Source: Euborellia annulipes (lineage: Eukaryota > Arthropoda > Insecta > Dermaptera > Anisolabididae). From it: a stretch of 64,000 nt of DNA. The notes beneath the pieces were generated by a model. The model ran no database searches. It saw nothing but the letters and a program-made list of their open reading frames with translations, and was not told the DNA's origin. Below, piece after piece: positions 54,316-61,925 of the stretch (the stretch's first letter is position 1; each line of letters opens with the position of its first letter). The DNA is taken from contig JAKCPI010026210.1 of NCBI GenBank assembly GCA_023213315.1, positions 61,904 to 125,903 on the forward strand, written 5' to 3'. The position numbers and the translations under genes are program-made.

Positions 54316-54519
54316 TCGATAAGCATATAAAGGCTTTTTATTTGGCTGAACCTACCCTTTCTCCAATCAACTAGATTCACAGCCACCATACTTCTATTGA
54401 TATATAATATGTATAACATCGGCTCTAGGGGGGACAATCTTTTTTTTCTTGGATAGTGGGTGGGCAAAGTTGTGCGGTCAGCTTAGTCTGACCCTTTATT
54501 ATTTCGATTTTTATTCTTT

Positions 54520-54690
54520 ATAAATACTGTATAACGTTTCGGCTATTCTTCAGTCGTTTTCAAGTACTCAAGTGAACTTTTCTTTATTAATTTATTTTAT
54601 TCACACAGCTAGCGTTTCGGTTTCGGTTTAAACCATCGTCAGAGCTGGCAAAAAGCTTTTATGAGTGTGTTATGGTGGATTTTATACTTC
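54520..54690 (-). ncRNA. Two degenerate hammerhead-like motifs
   Basis: Reverse complement of 54605-54650 reads AGCTCTGACGATGGTTTAAA then CCGAAACGCTAGC; of 54530-54570, GACTGAAGAATAGCCGAAACG. Both keep part of the heptamer and the GAAACG block. Two decayed Penelope terminal repeats in the same orientation. Confidence 0.45.
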
Positions 54691-54944
54691 TTTGGAACTT
54701 TATCATTTTATAATAAATATATCGTTCCTCAAGAGGTTTGAACTCGACCTCTTGGTTTGTTTCCCTTTATATGTATGACGCTTTTACCATCTCAACTACT
54801 TACTTTGTTTATATAATAAACATAAATGGATAAGAGTTTACTCGAACTAACATGGTTTATTTTTCAAATTTCCATCGTCGGCTTTAATTCAAATTTTATG
54901 TCTAATACTCGTTAGTAAAGAGTCATTAAAAATTTTCATGATAA

Positions 54945-55429
54945 TTTGAAGAATATAAAGTGGCTGTTGTATTTAAACAGTAGATAGGAAAGGAGAATGC
55001 AGCCAGGTATTGAGTCTCCACGAAATTAAACTCTCTGTTCAGGAAACAGTTTCGGCTTTAATGAGATAAAACCATCCTCAGTCCAATAGTTGAGCTGAAA
55101 GCATCGTACAGTTAGTAAAATAATTCATTTATATATGTTCACAAACAATATATACATATAGTATGAACTCAAATAGCGAAGCATTGAGTCAATAGTGGAG
55201 TTGTCATAAAGGCTGTATTATTATACATTAATTGTTTGTACAAAAATACAATGTAATGCTTATCAGTAATATATACAGAGCGCCAAGTCAGAGATACAAA
55301 GTTGTTCATACTCTCAACTATTGGACTGAGGATGGTTTTATCTCATTAAAGCCGAAACTGTTTCCTGAACAGAGAGTTTAATTTCGTGGAGACTCAATAC
55401 CTGGCTGCATTCTCCTTTCCTATCTACTA
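54945..55429. mobile_element. Penelope-like palindrome P11
   Basis: Arms of about 130 bp (54981-55110, 55300-55429) begin TAGATAGGAAAGGAGAATGC. Perfect 12-bp duplication TTTTCATGATAA (54933-54944, 55430-55441). Left extension contains AAAGTGGCTGTTGTATT. The right-arm core reads helix I GGA/TCC, CTGAGGA, helix II GGTTTT/AAAGCC, GAA, ACTGT, T. The loop is unique AT-rich DNA. Confidence 0.82.
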
Positions 55430-55441
55430 TTTTCATGATAA

Positions 55442-55748
55442 ACTAAAAAAAAAAGAAAAAAAAAAAGAAAAAACTTATGGCGGTCGAACAATAGAAAAAG
55501 AGTCTTTCAGAAACAATGTTTTGTTACTGTTTAGAATTGTTTTTAACCCTATAATGTAAATTTCAAATGGAATTTGATATCACAAAATGTTTTAAACATT
55601 CATCCATAAAGGGGAGGTGAGGATATTTTGATAGACAGGTAAATGGCAAAACTTTTTAATAAAGGGAAGGGTAAATAATAATATAAGCGATGATTGTAAA
55701 TGGTTTTGATAAATGTTATCACGCTTTTGTTATTAAGAGTATTAAACA
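55442..55748. other. AT-rich spacer, no feature seen
   Basis: A-rich sequence with no recognised repeat. Confidence 0.5.
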
Positions 55749-56245
55749 TTTTTACTTTCTCGTACCCTATATATGAAATATATAGAGAGAGAAAGTATTG
55801 CGATCATGTCAAAAATTCGATGTCCAGATTTTGATGGATATACATGTTTTGAGGTCCCCTGAGTCCAAAAAAGTGGGTCCCGCAAATTGGTCTGTGTGTG
55901 TCTGTGTGTCTGTGTGTTTGTAACGATTTTTAGCATGAAGGAATTGAGCTACCGGATTGAAATTTTATATTTAACTTAGGTACCTTTGAAGAATCTCAAA
56001 ATAAGCTTTTGAACAAAATCGGCCAAAAAGTACTAGTACTTTACTGATGTACTTTTTCAGTTTTTTTCGATTTTCTCAAAATTCCCTCCAAGGATTTTTT
56101 TTTAAATTCATAAATCAACTATTTTTTAGATGCGCTTTAAAATGTATATTCTCATTTTGCCGTTGAAATCTTCTGAAGACCACTTTACTCTTGTTCTTCA
56201 TAGGAAAGATAGAAATGGTTGCCATGATAACCGAATTTAAATCTT

Positions 56246-56925
56246 TTTTTACTTTCTCTTACCTCTATATATATGTTAATATATATATAGAGAGAAAGTA
56301 TTGGATTCATGTCAAAAATTCGATGTCGAGATTTTGATGGATATACACGTTTTGGGGTCCCCTGAATCCAAAAAAGTGATTTTCGCGACATGGTCTGTCT
56401 GTGTGTCTGTCTGTGTGTGTGTGTGTGTGTGTTCAATTTTAAGCATGAAGGAATTGAGCTATGAGGTTAAAATTTTATATTTAAGTTAAACACCCCCCGG
56501 GACCGAGAAAATAAGCTTTTAATCAAAATCGGCCAAAGACTGATCGGCCAATTACTGATGTACTTTTTCAATTTTTTTCGATTTTCTCAAAATTCGCTCT
56601 AACGATTTTGATTAAAATTCAAAAATCAATTATTTTTTAGATACTCTTTAAAATGTATATTCTCGTTTTGCCCTCAAAATTGTTTGAAGACCACTTTACT
56701 CTTGTACTCCATAGAAAAGATAGGAGAAATGGTTGCCATGGTAACAAAATATAAATATTTTCCCATACTTATAAATTTTACATCTGAATTCAAATATTCC
56801 CTACTGCCGGGAACTAAATATATGTAGACACAAAAAATCTGGTGTGGCAAGCACAGTACACAACTTTTGATTACCGAAGGTAAGAGAAAGTTGTGTGCTG
56901 TGCGCCAGTCACACCAGATTTTTTT
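56246..56925 (+). mobile_element. HPE element, full length, nested
   Basis: Complete subfamily A copy with a TG microsatellite and intact right hairpin. The core palindrome is altered (AGACTGATCGGCCAATTACT). It lies in the T-run shared by the SINE-1 tail and its duplicated target site, so it probably inserted into that poly-T. Confidence 0.85.
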
Positions 56926-57381
56926 TTATTAAAACATTCACACTTTTTTCTCATTCACACTCACACTCACACACACATTCACACTGTCTTTTCGGCAGCT
57001 CAGGCCATATAAGACATTTACGATATCCGTTATTTATGAATTTATATATATAGGGGTCCAGGCATTTTTATTTAAGCCATCTGGTATCCAGATGGCTTAA
57101 ATAAAATCATCGGACTGCCTGGGGTCCGAACCCACGACGTTTGGTATATGAGGTTAGCACGCTAAAGGTAGCATTCCGATCTCGGCAGCGGCTGCCCAGC
57201 AGCGACTGCCCGGCAGCGACTGCTGGGCCGCGTCGCACCGCTCAAATGGATTTCTATGAATTAGTTTCCGACTCAAGCGACCCAGCAGCGCCGCCGGGGG
57301 GCGCAGTGGCTGCCCGATTCCAGCAGCGCTGCCCAGCCGCTCCGAGAGCAGTCCCGGCAGCGCTGCTCGCTTCAAATTGCC

Positions 57382-57522
57382 AAGATTGCGACATTTACTG
57401 ATGAAAATGATGAGTTTTTGGTTGATTTAATTTCTAAAAATCCAGCGCTGTACGATTCTTAACTAAAATTCTATAAGAATATTGTTGTTCGGGAAAATAT
57501 ATGGGAGCATATGAATCAATAA
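57382..57522 (+). pseudogene. MADF/Myb-like accessory protein fragment of PIF/Harbinger
   Basis: The frame shows a MADF-domain signature: FTDENDEFLVDLISKNPALY followed, after an in-frame stop at codon 27, by FYKNIVVRENIWEHMNQ. The spacing of hydrophobic positions, P-x-LYD, YK and W-E matches MADF domains, DNA-binding relatives of Myb/SANT, which serve as the second protein of Harbinger elements. Only the first half of the domain remains, so it is a pseudogene. Confidence 0.65.
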
Positions 57523-57537
57523 TGAATCAATTTCCTT

Positions 57538-57639
57538 CCTCTTTGATGAAAGTAATAGCAACATTATTTCGTCTTCCTCTTCTTCGTCTTCAATCAGTCT
57601 CTTCACGAGTTCTCTCTTTCGTTCATTTAAATTTGACAT
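57538..57639 (-). pseudogene. N-terminus of a Harbinger-type transposase
   Basis: From ATG at 57639 (minus): MSNLNERKRELVKRLIEDEE, then a glutamate/aspartate run and LLLLSSKRK. An acidic run followed by a leucine-rich then basic segment is typical of PIF/Harbinger transposase starts. After about 34 codons the frame runs antisense into the accessory gene, the probable deletion junction. No DDE region is present. Confidence 0.45.
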
Positions 57640-58640
57640 AGTTATATATTAAAGGTACGTACACATCTGCGCTCTGCTCTGCTCGCGAGCAGTTCGCGGC
57701 TCGTGTTTGTTGCTCGTCCAATTTTCATTGAAATTATTTATTTTGACGAACCTGCCGCGATCCAAAGAAAAGCCACGAACATTTAGTTAATTTTTTTTTT
57801 TTTAATGAAATCCGATTCTTTTCAAATATTTTTTTGTATTATAATTCTTCATTTATTGATAATAATATTATTAAAATTTACTTTAAAAAAAACTATTTAT
57901 ATAAATTATAGCATATATTAAGGAAATAACAAATACATACATATAATCAACCTCATCTGGTCTCTTAAATATGATAACTATGAAGATAATATTAAAAACA
58001 TTATTTTAATAATGATTTAGAGAAGAATTATAAAGGCTATTTGGTTACTGCCGGGCAGCGGTCGCAGCTATCCGAATGCTTCTGGCAGCGCCGCACAGCA
58101 GTCGCTGCTGGGCAGTGGCTGCCGGGCAGTAACTGCCGAGATCGGAATGCTACCTTAACCTCTACACCACGCCCCGTGGGCTTTAAATCTTTTTCTTTTT
58201 ATTAGATTAAAAATCAATTATTATTTAAATTCCCATTTTTTTTTATTTTATTTCTGTCTTTGATTGTTTCGGAGAATACATATCTCACCTCTCTCTCTCT
58301 CTCACTTGCAAACATTATCGTCTGTCTCTCCGCCTTCTCTCATAGGCCTAATGTTAATTTCCTATAGGGATTTGTATGTTAATTTCGATTCAAAAGGGGG
58401 ACCCCCTTTGGAACTTTTTACGCATTTAAAAATTTTTTTTCCAATTCTTATGAAATTTTGTATTTATTTACGAATCTATATTGTGTATAAAATGTCCAAA
58501 TATGAGATTAAAATTTTGAAAAATAACCGTAGTTTATTTCAAGCAATCAACATTTAAAATGCAAGTTTGAAACTAAGGTGCTATGGGAAACTAAATATAT
58601 CTCGACACAAAAAATCTGGTGTGACCAGCTTTAATTTTTC

Positions 58641-58985
58641 ATAAGTAGAGAGAGAATACAATGTTTTCCAATGGAAGAATTCTAGATTTGTGATCTCCTG
58701 ATAAGGGGGGTTCCCTACCCCTAATTTGATATAATTATAGCCTAAAACCATCCCCGGAAAATACTCTACTTATTAAAAAAATCTCCATGAGAATCGGTTT
58801 GGTAGTTTTGGAGTCTATGCGTTACAAACAGACAGACAGACAGACAGAATTTGTCTTTGATAAAATAGCAAAAGTATTAAAATAAAATATAGATAGAAGG
58901 TAATTAAAATTAAAAATTGAATAATTAAATCTCACAAATATTATTTTATAATTCGTCATATATATTATATTTCAACTTTTCTATT
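58641..58985. mobile_element. 3' end of an unclassified interspersed element
   Basis: GAGAATCGGTTTGGTAGTTT and TCTATGCGTTACAAACAGAC followed by GACA repeats is a tail arrangement seen in many invertebrate repeats. 58890-58990 is similar to 26340-26465 (AATTGAATAATTAAATCT, ATTCGTCATATA). Family not determined. Confidence 0.4.
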
Positions 58986-58989
58986 TTTG

Positions 58990-59115
58990 TCATTTATATG
59001 GATAGAAAGAGCATTCATTTGTGATAGACCTGCTCGAGCATTGATTAAATGTATTAATGGACATGGAGGTTATTGGGCTTGCGAACAATGTGAAGTCAAA
59101 GGTTTAGTGAATAGA
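58990..59115 (+). pseudogene. Transposase-like domain fragment
   Basis: Frame reads FIWIERAFICDRPARALIKC, then INGHGGYWACEQCEVKG. The pattern C-D-x-P-A-R-A...K-C-x-x-G-H-x-G-Y-x-x-C-x-x-C-x-V-x-G looks like a cysteine-paired region common in uncharacterised animal transposon proteins. The superfamily is not firmly recalled. It has no proper start and ends at the GGGCTGGACGG element. Confidence 0.5.
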
Positions 59116-59127
59116 TCCTATTTACTA

Positions 59128-59350
59128 GGGCTGGACGGTAATGGATTTTCATTACCGACCTCGATAATGAAAAAAAAACCGGTTTTTCTCGAAAGTCGGT
59201 AAAAACCGGTTTTTACCGTAAGTCGGTTTTTACCGAGTTTCGAGAAAAACCGGTTTTTACCGACTTTCGAGAAAAACCGGTTTTTACCGATCTTACGGTA
59301 AAAACCGAGTCGTTTTTTTACCGTAGGGCTGTTTTTATCGAATTTTTCTC
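59128..59350. repeat. Palindromic CGGTTTTTACCG cluster
   Basis: Starts AGGGCTGGACGGTAATGG, then repeated ACCGGTTTTTCTCG and CGAGAAAAACCGG units in both orientations, ending near CCGTAGGGCTGTTTTTATCG. Looks like subterminal binding-site arrays of a hAT-like element, comparable with 46719-47134. The same motifs recur at 61620-61950 and 63750-64000. Confidence 0.65.
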
Positions 59351-60368
59351 GTTTTCCATATTTTTACTTGAATTTTCATCACTTTAATAAAATTATACAC
59401 TTCACATATATACAGTAGCATTTCCAAGTGTAATTTTTATATTTCCTTTAAGGTCTTTTTCGCATCTAAAGCCATTTAGACCCCATCAGTAATAATTAAT
59501 TAATTTAAAATGCTTGGTAGCCAATTCAATTGAAATACATTTTGTTCGCTTGTAATGGGAAGTGACCTCGGGACCTCAGGTACACCCACAAGATATGAAC
59601 CCCAGGGAGAATATTTTTGAATATATTCCAAAAATCCTTTCAAAATAAGGGATTTATGAAATAAGTATAATTATTAAAACTTTTTTAAATACGTACGTAT
59701 TTAATAAAAAAATTTTAGACAAACATATTTGAAGAGACGCAAGAGCGAAAGGGAGAGGCTAAGGGAGGGGGTCCCTCTCTTCTCTTTGACCTCTCTCTCT
59801 CTCTCTCTCTCTCTACGACAGCGGCGTGCAATAAAATTTATTATAAGCCTACATTTTATAAACTTTGTTTTGTTTTCTGCTAAAAAAAATAAAAAGATAG
59901 ATTTTTACCTATTGATATAAAAATTTAATTTTAATTAAATATAGTCTATTTGGATAAAATAAAAAATAGCCTATCATGATCTATATATCAATAAAATCAG
60001 AAAAAAATTTCCAATTTAATTAATCTAAGTAGACCTGAAAAAATTACAGATATTAAATTTATTATTCTAATTAATTTTATTATTTTTTTTTATTATATTC
60101 GTTTCTCTCTTTTTTCTTTAATCGATTAAGAAAAATAATTTTTGCCCCGTCCAATTTTTGCAAAGCCCAACCCTTCTCTCCTTATATATGAGTTTTGAAA
60201 AAATTGGACCCCTCGGGTGCAAATTTGATGAAAATTGGAATTTAACCTCAGAGTAAGACTATGATGAACTAAAAATGATCCCCGACCCCCCCTACTGTAT
60301 TTTTTAGTTTTGAATAAATTCGCCCCCAATAGGCAAAATTCGATGAAATTTTAATTGGAGGGGTTGCA

Positions 60369-61440
60369 TCATTTTGAGTTGATCATAGTCTTTTAGATTC
60401 TACCCTGAGCTTAAATTCCAATTTTGATCAAATTTGCACTAGTGGGGGCCAAGTTATTCAAATCTCAAAATTAGGGGGGTCCGGGGTCATTTTGAGTTGA
60501 TCATAGTCTTTTAGATTCTACCCTGAGCTTAAATTCCAATTTTGATCAAATTTGCACTAGTGGGGTCCAAGTTATTCAAATCTCAAAATTAGGGGGGTCC
60601 GGGGTCATTTTGAGTTGATCATACTCTTTTAGATTCTACCCTGAGCTTAAATTCCAATTTTGATCAAATTTGCACTAGTGGGGGCCAAGTTATTCAAATC
60701 TCAAAATTAGGGGGGGTCCGGGGTCATTTTGAGTTGATCATACTCTTTTAGATTCTACCCTGAGCTTAAATTCCAATTTTGATCAAATTTGCACTAGTGG
60801 GGGCCAAGTTATTCAAATCTCAAAATTAGGGGGGTCCGGGGTCATTTTGAGTTGATCATACTCTTTTAGATTCTACCCTGAGCTTAAATTCCAATTTTGA
60901 TCAAATTTGCACTAGTGGGGGCCAAGTTATTCAAATCTCAAAATTAGGGGGGGGTCCGGGGTCATTTTGAGTTGATCATAGTCTTTTAGATTCTACCCTG
61001 AGCTTAAATTCCAATTTTGATCAAATTTGCACTAGTGGGGTCCAAGTTATTCAAATCTCAAAATTAGGGGGGTCCGGGGTCATTTTGAGTTGATCATACT
61101 CTTTTAGATTCTACCCTGAGCTTAAATTCCAATTTTGATCAAATTTGCACTAGTGGGGGCCAAGTTATTCAAATCTCAAAATTAGGGGGGTCCGGGGTCA
61201 TTTTGAGTTGATCATACTCTTTTAGATTCTACCCTGAGCTTAAATTCCAATTTTGATCAAATTTGCACTAGTGGGGGCCAAGTTATTCAAATCTCAAAAT
61301 TAGGGGGTCCGGGGTCATTTTGAGTTGATCATACTCTTTTAGATTCTACCCTGAGCTTAAATTCCAATTTTGATCAAATTTGCACTAGTGGGGGCCAAGT
61401 TATTCAAATCTCAAAATTAGGGGGGTCCGGGGTCATTTTG
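60369..61440. repeat. 119-bp tandem array, nine units
   Basis: Landmark CATTTTGAGTTGATCATA recurs every 117-120 bp (60369, 60488, 60606 and so on to 61434). Units contain TTAGATTCTACCCTGAGC, TTGCACTAGTGGGG and ATTAGGGGGGTCCGGGGT. Length differences are in the G-run. Units differ at ATAGTC/ATACTC and GGGGCC/GGGTCC. Confidence 0.95.
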
Positions 61441-61619
61441 AGTTGATCAGTCTATCTAAATATTCCCATACGAAATAAGAGAAAGTAAAACAAATCTTGT
61501 ATAAAGTCACTTCAGATTTCTTTTACTTTCTCTTTTTCATATTCAATTAAAAAAAAAAAAAAAAATTTAAATTACACTTCTTAAAGCTAAAACTTGAAAT
61601 CTTTCGATAAAATAGAGAA

Positions 61620-61925
61620 ATTACGGGTTTTACCGTGTCTCGAGAAAAGCAGATTTTTACTGAGTTTCGAGAAAAGCTTATTTTTACCGAGTTTCGAGAA
61701 AAACCGGTTTTTACCGTGTCTCGAGAAAAGCAGATTTTTACCGAGGTTCGAGAAAAACCGGTTTTTACCGTGTCTCGAGAAAAGCAGATTTTTACCGAGT
61801 TTCGAGAAAAACCGGTTTTTACCGTGTCTCGAGAAAAGCAGATTTTTACCGAGGTTCGAGAAAAACCGGTTTTTACCGAGTTTCGAGAAAAATCTGTTTT
61901 TACCGCAGGCCGATAAAACTAAAAG
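61620..61925. repeat. CGAGAAAA / CCGGTTTTTACCG tandem cluster
   Basis: Alternating units of about 34 bp: GTGTCTCGAGAAAAGCAGA then TTTTTACCGAG(T/G)TTCGAG and AAAAACCGGTTTTTACC. In two frames it is open (FLPCLEKSRFLP-type repeats), but this is repeat translation. Confidence 0.9.

Larger units (their letters stand above)
53821..54397. mobile_element. Penelope-like palindrome P10 with nested MITE
   Basis: Arms of about 112-120 bp (53819-53930, 54250-54371) are inverted copies. Perfect 15-bp duplication TGATATATAATATGT (53806-53820, 54398-54412). The right side has a 26-bp extension (TTCACAGCCACCATACTTC), the inverse of the GTGGCTGT extension in P1, P2, P4 and P11. A mariner-like MITE sits in the loop. 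Another short inverted repeat (ATTTTCGATATCTAATAAT) lies inside. Confidence 0.85.
57166..58155. mobile_element. PIF/Harbinger-like transposon, internally deleted
   Basis: Terminal inverted repeats AGGTAGCATTCCGATCTCGG and CCGAGATCGGAATGCTACCT with duplication TAA (57163-57165, 58156-58158), native to the SINE head. Subterminal arrays of CAGCGGCTGCCC/GGCAGCGACTGC motifs are very GC-rich. The interior keeps the beginnings of two genes, a MADF/Myb-like protein (+) and a transposase-like N-terminus (-), the two-gene layout known for this superfamily. The catalytic domain is deleted. Confidence 0.85.
56926..58181 (-). mobile_element. SINE-1 copy hosting a PIF/Harbinger
   Basis: Tail at 56930-57000 (TTCACACTTTTTTCTC, GGCAGCTCAGGCC), body with palindrome GCCATCTGGTATCCAGATGG, then head split at GCTAA; the head resumes CCTCTACACCACGCCCC. 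The target duplication is TTTAAATCTTTTT (from 56236 and 58182). Confidence 0.85.
55749..58640 (+). mobile_element. HPE subfamily B, base of a four-element nest
   Basis: Left part 55749-56245 (ACTTTCTCGTACCC, TCTGTGTGTCTG tract, core palindrome, GGTTGCCATGATAACCGAAT). It resumes at 58182 (TTTAAATCTTTTTCTTTTTA) through GATTCAAAAGGGGGACC to ATCTCGACACAAAAAATCTG and stops at GTGTGACCAGC without the hairpin's second arm. The reference copy 32123-33181 shows the sequence is contiguous when the insert is removed. Confidence 0.85.
59310..61925. repeat. Higher-order repeat, unit 1
   Basis: Order: GTAGGGCTGTTTTTATCG, SINE-3-like body (TAGCCAATTCAATTG), CT microsatellite (59790-59812), AT-rich block with CTAAGTAGACCTG, TTTTTGCCCCGTCCAATTTT, the 119-bp array, CTTTTACTTTCTC, and a CGAGAAAA/CCGGTTTTT cluster. 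The next unit repeats all of it about 2483 bp downstream. Confidence 0.9.

Noticed and set aside
54096..54467. Minus-strand frame of 123 residues
   Set aside because: Overlaps the MITE and the right arm of a Penelope palindrome; no reverse transcriptase or endonuclease motif.
57141..57401. GC-rich 86-residue frame that looks like coding DNA
   Set aside because: Crosses the SINE/Harbinger junction and the subterminal motif array; the opposite strand is equally open.
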